Assembly (NCBI RefSeq): GCF_000175215.2
Contig: NC_014816.1
Location: 372,001 to 436,000 of the forward strand
Source of the DNA: Asticcacaulis excentricus CB 48
Lineage (GTDB): Bacteria; Pseudomonadota; Alphaproteobacteria; Caulobacterales; Caulobacteraceae
Reading direction: 5' to 3'
Length of the DNA stretch: 64,000 nucleotides
The notes under the pieces were generated by a model. The model was not told the DNA's origin, did no database searches, and was given only the letters and a program-made list of their open reading frames with translations. This document shows, one piece after another, positions 17,362 to 24,129 of the stretch (position 1 is the stretch's first letter; each line of letters opens with the position of its first letter). A program made the position numbers and the translations under genes.

Positions 17362-17486
17362 GCCTCGTCTTCAGGGGGGACAAAGAGGGCATGTCGGCCG
17401 GAGGGGAACTGCCATTGACTGGCGGTCAGGTCCTGGGCTGGGGGGCTGTTCAGGGGGTGGACCTGACGAACCGATCCGGCCGACAC
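17325..17486 (-). ncRNA. Candidate structured small RNA with C-rich loops
   Basis: Between the PL26-like gene and DUF2794 lie two nested perfect inverted repeats: TGTCGGCCGGA (17392-17402) with TCCGGCCGACA (17475-17485), and inside it GTCAGGTCC (17425-17433) with GGACCTGAC (17459-17467). On the minus strand a -10-like TATACA (17493-17498) would place transcription start at about 17486, exactly where the outer stem begins. The bidirectional terminator would end the RNA near 17325 after about 160 nt. Its unpaired loops would be C-rich (runs of CCCCC and CCCCCTCCCC). The -35 is weak. No known family recognised; direction and expression are inference. Confidence 0.4.
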
Positions 17487-17559
17487 TCATTTTGTATAGA
17501 CCAATATGGGCGTCTAAACGGCTGAAATGAGGTCATTTTTGGGTGGGTTCATTTCTTTT

Positions 17560-17585
17560 GGAAACGTGATCGTGATGCCACCGTT
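17560..17585 (+). promoter_or_regulatory. Weak EcfG-like promoter before DUF2794
   Basis: GGAAAC (17560-17565), 16 bases, then CGTT (17582-17585) resembles the alphaproteobacterial general-stress sigma consensus GGAAC-N16/17-CGTT, with one mismatch. It lies 80 bp ahead of the DUF2794 start. Tentative. Confidence 0.25.
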
Positions 17586-17665
17586 TGCATGGGTTGGTCG
17601 TCAAACCTCTTGTCTTTTTACAGGATCGGGGAACTATAAACCGGGATTGACGAAAGGTTCGCCGC

Positions 17666-18010
17666 ATGAGCTTTCAGGATCAGGGCACAGGGTTTGTCGC
17701 CGCGCCGAGAGGGCCGGTTTTCTTTGAACGACGCGAATTGGAGCTGATCCTCAGACTGTATGGGCGTAAGGTGGCATCGGGCGACTGGCGCGACTATGGC
17801 ATAGACAGCCTGGCCGAGGTTGTGGCCTTCAACATTTTCCGTCGTAGCGGCGAGGCCCCCGTGTATCGCATCGAAAAGCGCCCATCACTGGCGCGTAAGC
17901 AGGGAGCGTTTGCGGTGTTCAATCAGAACGGCATGGTGCTCAAACGTGGGCGTGAGCTGGAGCCGGTTTTGAGCGTGCTCGACAAGACGAAGCTGGATGT
18001 GATCGGGTAA
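17666..18010 (+). CDS. DUF2794 family protein
   Basis: A 114-residue cytoplasmic protein of a family found mainly in Alphaproteobacteria and without a known role. Family blocks are FFERRELELILRLYGRKVASG, DWRDYGIDSLAEVVAFN-like text, and PVYRIEKRPSLARKQGAF followed by VLKRGRELEPVL. Its length is typical. The gene stands alone; its downstream terminator has been split by the IS3 element, whose own left-end hairpin now lies in the path of transcription. Confidence 0.88.
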   Translation: MSFQDQGTGFVAAPRGPVFFERRELELILRLYGRKVASGDWRDYGIDSLAEVVAFNIFRRSGEAPVYRIEKRPSLARKQGAFAVFNQNGMVLKRGRELEPVLSVLDKTKLDVIG

Positions 18011-18094
18011 AGAGGTTTCGCCACGAAAAATGACGAAACGGCAAAAGCGCTGCGCGCTTGAGCCGTGCTTACCCTTTCGATTTGGATAAATAAA

Positions 18095-18107
18095 AACCCC
18101 GCCGGAA
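18095..18107. terminator. Left arm of a terminator split by the IS element
   Basis: AACCCCGCCGGAA is the exact complement of TTCCGGCGGGGTT at 19550-19562. With the IS and one 3-bp duplication removed, the two arms form a 13-bp stem with loop TG and T/A runs on both sides, a bidirectional terminator for the convergent DUF2794 and BI-1 genes. Confidence 0.85.
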
Positions 18108-18131
18108 TGAACTGAACCCCAAAAGTTGGAC
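18108..18131 (+). repeat. Left terminal inverted repeat of IS3 element
   Basis: Begins TGAACTGAACCCC and pairs with the right end at 19521-19544 at 21 of 24 positions. The 3-bp target duplication GAA lies just to its left. Confidence 0.93.
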
Positions 18132-18147
18132 ACCAACTTTTGGGGTT
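18115..18147 (+). promoter_or_regulatory. IS left-end hairpin covering the orfA start region
   Basis: AACCCCAAAAGTTGG and CCAACTTTTGGGGTT form a perfect 15-bp stem with loop ACA. The right arm holds the only purine-rich stretch (GGGG) before the orfA ATG at 18152, and TTTT follows. In RNA read through from outside, it would either terminate transcription or hide the ribosome site, a known way in which insertion sequences limit accidental transposase expression. Confidence 0.75.
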
Positions 18148-18151
18148 TTCC

Positions 18152-18670
18152 ATGTCTAAATATTCCGAGGCTTTTAAGCTGTCGGTTATCAACGAGTATC
18201 TCGCTGGTTCGTCGAGTTTAGAAACGATCTGTCGGCCCTTGGGCATCGACTGCACGACGGTGCGCAGTTGGGTAGCTCTTTATCGGCTTCATGGCAGGGC
18301 GGGCATCATCAAAAAGTTCAGTCATTACAGCGGTGCTTTCAAGCTTTCCGTGCTGAAGCACATGTGGGAGAATAAGCTGGCTTGCCGGGAGACAGCCGCC
18401 TTCTTCAACATCCGCAATCCGGCTTGCCTTCGAGAATGGGAAAGGCGTTACCGTGCTGGCGGCATCGATGCTCTGAACCCACGCCGCAAGGGAAGGCCCA
18501 AATCCATGTCAGGTCAAGGACGCACCGAGCCCGAGCCATCTTCAGGTGATGATAAGCGCACACGTGAAGAGTTGCTTTCCGAGCTGAATTATCTACGCAT
18601 GGAGAATGCGTACCTAAAAAAACTGGATGCCTTAGTTCAAGCAAAGCGAACGCCGAAAAAGCGCAAATAG
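18152..18670 (+). CDS. IS3-family transposase OrfA (DNA-binding part)
   Basis: A 172-residue OrfA with two helix-turn-helix units (SSLETICRPLGIDCTTVRSW and CRETAAFFNIRNPACLREW) and a C-terminal coiled segment, LLSELNYLRMENAYLKKLDA, used for multimer formation. The first ATG at 18152 is preferred; a TTG at 18140 lies inside the hairpin. It overlaps orfB by one base (TAG/GTG) and probably also feeds an OrfAB fusion by -1 frameshifting at 18616-18622. Confidence 0.94.
   Translation: MSKYSEAFKLSVINEYLAGSSSLETICRPLGIDCTTVRSWVALYRLHGRAGIIKKFSHYSGAFKLSVLKHMWENKLACRETAAFFNIRNPACLREWERRYRAGGIDALNPRRKGRPKSMSGQGRTEPEPSSGDDKRTREELLSELNYLRMENAYLKKLDALVQAKRTPKKRK
18616..18622 (+). other. Slippery heptamer A-AAA-AAA for -1 frameshift
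   Basis: Seven A residues lie in the correct phase of orfA (CTA AAA AAA CTG). A -1 slip moves into the orfB frame, which is open without a stop from here through TGCLSSSKANAEKAQI into VLELRRQYP. This is the usual way IS3 elements make the OrfAB transposase. Confidence 0.82.
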
Positions 18671-19506
18671 TGCTTGAGCTAAGGCGCCAATACCCGATTG
18701 CAGGCCTACTGAAACTAGCAGGGTTGGCTCGTAGTACCTTCTATTATCAGCAGAAAGCGCTTCTTGCCGGCGATAAACACGAAAAGACAAGAGTGAGCAT
18801 CCAGACGGTCTACGACCGCCACAAAGGCCGGTATGGCTATCGTCGGATTACCGCTGCGCTCAAGCTTCTGGGCACGATCGTCAACCACAAGACGGTTCAA
18901 CGTTTGATGAGGCAAATGGGCCTGAAGTCGTTGGTAAGATCCAAGAAATACAAGTCCTACAAAGGGGCTGTCGGACGAACGGTGCCCGATCTTCTTCAGC
19001 GCCAGTTCGATGCGCCAGGCATCAACCAAAAATGGGTGACGGATGTGACCGAGTTCAAAGTAGCTGGTGAAAAACTCTATCTTTCACCCGTCATGGATCT
19101 ATACAATCGAGAAATCATCGCCTTTGAAACTGCCAGGCATCCTGTTTTTAAGCTCGTCGGAAACATGCTCGAGAAGGCCTTGAACAAACTGGGAAAGGAC
19201 GAGAAACCCACAATCCATTCCGACCAGGGCTGGCACTATCAGATGCCAGAATATCAACGAAAACTCGAGGAAAGCCACGTCCTCCAGAGCATGTCACGAA
19301 AAGGGAACTGTCTAGACAACGCCCCCATTGAAAGCTTCTTCGCCGTCCTGAAATCTGAGTTCTTCTATCTCGAAAAGTTTGACAGCTTCGAAGCCCTTCA
19401 AGAAGGCATCGAAACCTACATCCACTATTACAATAATGACCGTATCAAGCTAAAATTAAATGGGCTGAGCCCTGTGCAATACAGAACTCAGCCCTTAACC
19501 GCCTAG
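18670..19506 (+). CDS. IS3-family transposase OrfB (DDE catalytic part)
   Basis: A 278-codon catalytic region of the rve/DDE type. It has the HTH_21 segment (HKGRYGYRRITAALK, NHKTVQRLMRQMGL), then the catalytic Asp in VTDVTEF, the second Asp in HSDQGWHY and the Glu in NAPIESFFAVLKSE. The end has the usual YNNDRIKLKLNGLSPVQYR. The GTG at 18670 overlaps the orfA stop; the working enzyme is probably the frameshifted OrfAB fusion rather than this frame alone. No damage is visible. Confidence 0.95.
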   Translation: MLELRRQYPIAGLLKLAGLARSTFYYQQKALLAGDKHEKTRVSIQTVYDRHKGRYGYRRITAALKLLGTIVNHKTVQRLMRQMGLKSLVRSKKYKSYKGAVGRTVPDLLQRQFDAPGINQKWVTDVTEFKVAGEKLYLSPVMDLYNREIIAFETARHPVFKLVGNMLEKALNKLGKDEKPTIHSDQGWHYQMPEYQRKLEESHVLQSMSRKGNCLDNAPIESFFAVLKSEFFYLEKFDSFEALQEGIETYIHYYNNDRIKLKLNGLSPVQYRTQPLTA

Positions 19507-19520
19507 CCAGACCATAAACC

Positions 19521-19544
19521 GTCCAACTTTATGGGGTCAGTTCA
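19521..19544 (-). repeat. Right terminal inverted repeat of IS3 element
   Basis: Read on the minus strand it begins TGAACTGACCCCATAAAG and matches the left end at 21 of 24 positions. The target duplication GAA (19545-19547) follows. Confidence 0.93.
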
Positions 19545-19549
19545 GAATG

Positions 19550-19562
19550 TTCCGGCGGGGTT
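19550..19562. terminator. Right arm of the split terminator
   Basis: TTCCGGCGGGGTT complements 18095-18107 perfectly. It lies 24 bases past the BI-1 stop, so the BI-1 gene has lost its nearest complete terminator hairpin. Confidence 0.85.
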
Positions 19563-19585
19563 TCGTGTTCAGGCTTGCACCAGAC

Positions 19586-20335
19586 TTAGTCGCGACGCAC
19601 GCCCATAAAGGCCAGCAGAAACTGGAACAGGTTGATGAAGCTGATGTAAAGGCTCAGCGCACCATAGTTGGTGGCCATGGCCATACCCGCTTCATTGCCA
19701 CCCAGTTGGTAGTAGGTGTGCTTGAGGTTCTGCGTCTCGAAGGCAATCAGGGCCGAAAAGATCAGCACGCCCAGACCGCTGACGATGAAGTAGAGCATCG
19801 AGCTTTGCAGGAACAGGTTGACCACACTGGCAATAATGAGGCCGATCACCGCCATGAATAAAAACTTGCCCCAGCCGCTCATGTCGCGCTTGGTGGTGTA
19901 GCCGTAAAGGCTCAGCGCACCGAAGGCGGCGGCGGTGACGAAGAAGGTCGAGGCCAGAGAGCCGCCCGTATAAACGAGGAAGTTAGCCCCGGTGGACAGC
20001 CCAATCAGAGCCACAACCAGCCAGTACAGGATGCTGGTAGAGGCGACCGTCGGCTGACGCATCACAAAGCCCGATCCCAGCAGGATGACCACCGGCGCGA
20101 AGGAGATGACATAACCCATAATCGTATAGCCGGCCAGACGACCATCCGCCGTCACCCGGAACATCAGGTTGGTGATTTCCGGGACGTTGGCTGCAGCCCA
20201 GGCGAGCGCGCCGGTCAGCAGAAGGCCCAGAGCCATCTTGTTATAGACGCCCAGCATGAAGCTGCGCAGGCCCGCATCGACCGACATGTCCTGTACGGTC
20301 GCGTTGGCCGGATTGTGACTGCGAAAGTCGTTCAT
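19586..20335 (-). CDS. Bax inhibitor-1 family membrane protein (YccA/YbhL-like)
   Basis: An inner-membrane protein of 249 residues with about seven membrane segments, for example MALGLLLTGALAWAAAN, ISFAPVVILLGSGFV, LYWLVVALIGLS and FVTAAAFGALSLYGYTT. The last third contains FETQNLKHTYYQLGG and a hydrophobic C-terminus typical of the BI-1 family (YccA, YbhL, YetJ). YetJ-type members leak calcium; the role in this group is not settled. It is convergent with the IS/DUF2794 side and divergent from the CitE-like gene. Confidence 0.92.
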   Translation of the reverse strand: MNDFRSHNPANATVQDMSVDAGLRSFMLGVYNKMALGLLLTGALAWAAANVPEITNLMFRVTADGRLAGYTIMGYVISFAPVVILLGSGFVMRQPTVASTSILYWLVVALIGLSTGANFLVYTGGSLASTFFVTAAAFGALSLYGYTTKRDMSGWGKFLFMAVIGLIIASVVNLFLQSSMLYFIVSGLGVLIFSALIAFETQNLKHTYYQLGGNEAGMAMATNYGALSLYISFINLFQFLLAFMGVRRD

Positions 20336-20538
20336 TGTAAATCCCTGTGGGTTGGGCCGGTATGGCCTGTTGAGGCCTAATATGAGGCTAAACCCCCATT
20401 AAGACAAGGGTGTGGCCATGGCTGGAGGCAATTCGACAATCGATTTAATTCATGCAAAAGATTGCATATTCTGAGGTTTCGGACGACGCTCACCGGATTG
20501 AGGTTTTAGGCTTGGCCAAAGCGGCGTAAAATGCGCTC

Positions 20539-21357
20539 ATGATGCATTTACCACTCCGTTCTGTCCTGTTTGTCCCCGCCGCCAATGACAAGGCCATGTC
20601 TAAGGCGGCGACGCTGGCGGCCGACGCCCTCATCCTCGATCTGGAGGACTCTGCGGGTGAGGCAGAGAAGGTCGAAGCCCTGAAGCGCGTCGTTCGCGCC
20701 CTTGAGGCCGGTGGGTTTGCCGCGCCGGTGGTCCTCGTGCGGGTCGATCCGGCGCTGAAGACGCCGATTTTGCAGGCCCTGACACGCTTTGTCGGGCATG
20801 GGCTGCACGGCTATGTCGTGCCCAAGGTGGGTTTGCCGGTGCACCTGCACGGCTACGAAGCGCCCGTCTGGGCGATGATCGAGACGGCGAAGGGCGTGTT
20901 GAACCTGCGCGAGATCTGTACGGCCCCTGGGCTTCAGGGCCTGATCGCCGGGCCCAACGATTTGCGCGCCGATCTGCGAGTCTCACCGACACCGGAGCGC
21001 ACGGAGTTGCAACTGGCCCTATCCCACATCGTGCTGCATGGCCGTGCCTTCGGTCTCAGCGTCATCGACGGCGTCTATAATGCCTTCCGCGATGAGGAGG
21101 GGCTGCGGCGCGAATGCGAAAATGGCCGAGCGCTGGGGTTTGACGGCAAGACGCTAATTCACCCGGCCCAAATCGCTGTAGCCAATAGGGTATTTGCGGC
21201 GACGGCGGCGCAGCTCGACTGGGCCCGCGCGGTGGTTGCGGCCTTTGAGCAGCCTGAAAACGCCGATCGAGGCGTGGTGTCGGTCAATGGCGAGATGGTC
21301 GAGCGCATGCACCTCGCCACGGCGCGACGTTGGTTGACGGCTACGGCTTTGTCTTAG
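20539..21357 (+). CDS. HpcH/HpaI aldolase / citrate lyase beta-like protein
   Basis: A CitE-like TIM barrel of 272 residues that probably acts on an acyl-CoA or keto-acid by C-C cleavage or hydrolysis. The start LRSVLFVPAANDKAMSKA, the LILDLEDSAG metal-site strand (Glu and Asp), the VRVDP arginine segment, VPKVG and WAMIETAKGVLNLREIC all fit. The C-terminus has GFDGKTLIHPAQI. The stop overlaps that of the convergent alkaline phosphatase by 17 bases. The specific substrate is not evident; stand-alone CitE homologues such as malyl-CoA or citramalyl-CoA lyases are options. Confidence 0.88.
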   Translation: MMHLPLRSVLFVPAANDKAMSKAATLAADALILDLEDSAGEAEKVEALKRVVRALEAGGFAAPVVLVRVDPALKTPILQALTRFVGHGLHGYVVPKVGLPVHLHGYEAPVWAMIETAKGVLNLREICTAPGLQGLIAGPNDLRADLRVSPTPERTELQLALSHIVLHGRAFGLSVIDGVYNAFRDEEGLRRECENGRALGFDGKTLIHPAQIAVANRVFAATAAQLDWARAVVAAFEQPENADRGVVSVNGEMVERMHLATARRWLTATALS

Positions 21358-22804
21358 GCGTCTCCGCCCCGAACAGAGCGCGGGCCATGACCTGGTAGAG
21401 ATAGGTTGAGTCCACGGTCGAGCGCACCAGATAGGCCTGAGGGCCACGCGCATAGACCGGCACGTCCTCGCCGCCATGAGCCGCGCTCGACATGCCGAAA
21501 AGGGCCGGATTGGTGAAGCCCAGCGCCTCGGTTTCCTCCGGCTTATAGCTGCCCGTTTGCGGGTGTTCTCCGCCGGGGCCGGTGGCGTAGCTGAGCAGCG
21601 GATAGGCTTCATCACCCTGACCTGACACGCCGTCGATACGGCTGTTGCGCGGCGCGTAACCGGACAGGGTCAGGCCGTGGCTGTGGTCAGCGGTAATCAG
21701 GATCAGCGTGTTCCTAGGGTCGGTCTTGGCCAGGGCAACGCTCACCGCCTTGGCCAGCTCATCGACATCGTGCAGGGCGCGGTGGGCATTATTCTTATGG
21801 TGCCACTTGTCAATCGAGGCGGATTCGACCAGCAGGAAGTAGCCCTTTTCATTTCGTGACAGGAGGTCGATCGCCTTTGCGGTCATCTCATCGAGACCCG
21901 GCACGTCTTGCGGATTGTCGAGGGGCGAGGGCAGGTCGCCCTTGCTAAACAGACCGAGCACTGGACCTGATGTTTTTGTATTGAGGGTTTCCAGCTGCGC
22001 CTTACCTGTCAGGACGGCGGCGTTTTTTTGCGACTTCCACTCGGCGGTCAGGTCGCGCCCATCTTTGCGCACGCCACCGGCGGTCACGGGCAGGAAATCT
22101 TCGAGATCGCCACCCATGGCGACGTCAAGGCGCAGCGCCGCCGGAGCCTGTACCAATTGCCGGGCCAGATCGGTGCACCCTGCGGCCACAGCTTCGGGCG
22201 GCAGGTCGGCGTCCGAGCGCCAGCTGCGCGTCGAGGTGTGGCCATAGGTGCCCGCCGGGGTCGCGTCTGTGATGCCGGAGGTGGTGACGGCGCCGGCTGA
22301 GCGGCCCGATAGCTTAGCCTGTTCGGCGATGGTCAGCACACGGGCGGCCGCGACACCGTCGCAGCTCTTGCTGTTCACATCGCGATGCACGCCGATAGCG
22401 CCGTTGATCGTCTTAACGCCGGTGGTGATAGCCGAGATACCGTTGGCGGAATCGGTGACCAGATTATTGGCCGAGAAGGTCTTGGAAAAGGCCGTATAGG
22501 GCAGGGCTTCGAACGACAGTACGTAGCTGGCTCCGTCCTGACCACGTAGCTGCCCGGCCAGTATGCGCCCGGCGGTGACCGAATTGATGCCCATGCCGTC
22601 GCCGATAAACAGGATGACGTTCTTCGCACGACCCGTATTGGGGGTCTGGGCAGCGGCGGCCTTGATGGCTGCTTGCTGCGCTTTAAAACCGGCGTCCTGC
22701 GTCAGGTCGCGCGTGGCGGGGAGGATTGCGGGTGCGGTTTGCGCGACTGCAGAAAGCGGCAGGCTGAGCGCGACGAAAAGCAGGCTGAAGACGCGGACGG
22801 ACAT
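21341..22804 (-). CDS. Alkaline phosphatase (PhoA family)
   Basis: A periplasmic phosphomonoesterase of 487 residues. It has a Sec signal (VRVFSLLFVALSLPLSAVA), the metal-site start NVILFIGDGMG with Asp69, and the catalytic Ser119 in VTDSANGISA. Later metal ligands lie in LLVESASIDKWHHKNN, ITADHSHG and SAAHGGEDV, with two His and an Asp in the expected order. A Pho box at 22878-22895 about 74 bp upstream indicates induction by phosphate starvation through PhoB. It lies 99 bp downstream of zapE on the same strand but with its own promoter signal. Confidence 0.95.
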   Translation of the reverse strand: MSVRVFSLLFVALSLPLSAVAQTAPAILPATRDLTQDAGFKAQQAAIKAAAAQTPNTGRAKNVILFIGDGMGINSVTAGRILAGQLRGQDGASYVLSFEALPYTAFSKTFSANNLVTDSANGISAITTGVKTINGAIGVHRDVNSKSCDGVAAARVLTIAEQAKLSGRSAGAVTTSGITDATPAGTYGHTSTRSWRSDADLPPEAVAAGCTDLARQLVQAPAALRLDVAMGGDLEDFLPVTAGGVRKDGRDLTAEWKSQKNAAVLTGKAQLETLNTKTSGPVLGLFSKGDLPSPLDNPQDVPGLDEMTAKAIDLLSRNEKGYFLLVESASIDKWHHKNNAHRALHDVDELAKAVSVALAKTDPRNTLILITADHSHGLTLSGYAPRNSRIDGVSGQGDEAYPLLSYATGPGGEHPQTGSYKPEETEALGFTNPALFGMSSAAHGGEDVPVYARGPQAYLVRSTVDSTYLYQVMARALFGAETPKTKP

Positions 22805-22877
22805 AGCAGGGGCCCCTGAAAGCGACGGCCCTTGAAGGCAGGTGGACCGACAATGGCGGTGCCTGTAACGGGTGCCT

Positions 22878-22895
22878 ATGACAGTCAGGTTACAG
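22878..22895 (-). promoter_or_regulatory. Pho box upstream of alkaline phosphatase
   Basis: On the minus strand it reads CTGTAAC-CTGA-CTGTCAT: two 7-bp direct repeats with a 4-bp spacer, 13 of 14 bases matching the CTGTCAT-N4-CTGTCAT consensus bound by PhoB. A TACAGG hexamer begins 10 bases further on, where the -10 of a Pho promoter is expected. Confidence 0.82.
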
Positions 22896-22903
22896 AAAAA
22901 AGG

Positions 22904-24016
22904 TCAGTCGGTGACTTTTTCGAGATAGGTTTGGGAGCGCATCTCTTCAAGGCGCGATACGGTGCGCTCAAACTCGAACGCGCCATCGCCCGCCGGATAA
23001 AGGGCGGCCGGTTCGGCGGCGGCCAGCACCACCAGCTTAGTGTTGGCCTCATAAAGCGCGTCGATCAGGGTGACGAAGCGTTTGGCTTCGTTGCGTTTTT
23101 CCGGTCCCAATTGCGGGATATGGTCGATGAAAACGGTTGTGAAGCGCTCGGCGATGGCCAGATAGTCCGCCGGCCCATTGTTTTCGGCGCACAATTCGGC
23201 AAAGCTGGCGCGCAAGAGCGGTCCGCAGGTGCGTTTCAGCGTGAGCTTGCGCTCATTGACACTCAGCGTCGTGGCGACCGCCTTGCCCGGCCCAACCATG
23301 TCGCGCCATAGAACGTCATAGGCGGCCTTGGACGCCGCATCGTCCGGCGTGAAATAGACGCGCGCGCCTCTCAGGCGATCCAGACGAAAATCCTTCGGCC
23401 CCCTGACTTCGTGCACCGTCATTTGGCTGCGGATCATGTCGATGAACGGTACGAACAGATCGCGGTTGAGGCCATTTTTATAAAGGTCTTCGGGCGCGCG
23501 ATTGGAGGTAATGACGATGGTCACCTTTTGCGCAAACAGAGCCTCGAACAGCCGCCCCAGGATCATGGCATCGGCGATATCGGTCACCTGAAGCTCATCG
23601 AAGCAAAGCAGTTTTGACTCTCTGGCGATCAGTCGCGCGACCGGGGCAACCGGATCATCGCCCTTTGACGTGCCGAAGACCGACTGACGTTCCTTCGCAT
23701 CGCCCTGACGCCACATCTGCACCAGCTCATGCACTTTGGCCATAAAGGCGTGAAAGTGGATGCGGCGCTTCGGCTCAAAGGCGACGTGATCGTAAAAGAG
23801 ATCCATCAGCATGGACTTGCCGCGCCCCGGCTGCCCCCACAGGTAGAGGCCGTAACAGTGCGCGCCGCCAAATAGGCCCTGCCAGAAGCCGGCACTGTCG
23901 CGCAAAGTCCGCTCCAGCTTCGACAACACGTCCACGGCCTCGGCCTGCCCCGGGTCGGCGGCGATCTGACGCGATTTGATCAGCTGTTTGTAGGCGGATT
24001 TAACGGAACCGGACAT
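22904..24016 (-). CDS. zapE: Cell division protein ZapE / AFG1-like ATPase
   Basis: A P-loop ATPase of 370 residues linked in Enterobacteria to division-ring constriction. Walker A is GQPGRGKSMLMDLFYD, Walker B is LLCFDELQVTDIADAMIL, and the sensor region is VTIVITSNRAPEDLYKNGLNR. The VYFTPDDAA insert and the C-terminal FIDHIPQLGPEKRNEAKRF block are typical. Length matches ZapE/YhcM. It lies upstream of the alkaline phosphatase without obvious functional link. Confidence 0.94.
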   Translation of the reverse strand: MSGSVKSAYKQLIKSRQIAADPGQAEAVDVLSKLERTLRDSAGFWQGLFGGAHCYGLYLWGQPGRGKSMLMDLFYDHVAFEPKRRIHFHAFMAKVHELVQMWRQGDAKERQSVFGTSKGDDPVAPVARLIARESKLLCFDELQVTDIADAMILGRLFEALFAQKVTIVITSNRAPEDLYKNGLNRDLFVPFIDMIRSQMTVHEVRGPKDFRLDRLRGARVYFTPDDAASKAAYDVLWRDMVGPGKAVATTLSVNERKLTLKRTCGPLLRASFAELCAENNGPADYLAIAERFTTVFIDHIPQLGPEKRNEAKRFVTLIDALYEANTKLVVLAAAEPAALYPAGDGAFEFERTVSRLEEMRSQTYLEKVTD

Positions 24017-24129
24017 CAGGCGAGAGTGTCACAAAATTGTGATAAATGGGCGTAGAGCGCAAACTAGCAGACAAGTGTGGGTTTGCGGTTAAAAAAATGC
24101 TGCATAAGCGTAAATGATGCCACGCCCCT

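Larger units (their letters stand above)
18108..19544 (+). mobile_element. Intact IS3-family element, IS150-like group (1437 bp)
   Basis: The element has 24-bp terminal inverted repeats matching at 21 of 24 positions (ends TGAACTGA), flanked by a 3-bp direct repeat GAA (18105-18107 and 19545-19547). It carries overlapping orfA and orfB, a slippery A7 site for -1 frameshifting, and an intact DDE catalytic triad. The clean duplication and undamaged genes suggest a recent insertion. It sits in the loop of an intrinsic terminator. Confidence 0.96.

Noticed and set aside
17420..17436. GGTCAGGTCC resembling the conserved loop region of SRP 4.5S RNA
   Set aside because: The following GGAAGGAAGCAG segment that defines SRP RNA is absent; the likeness is a short coincidence.
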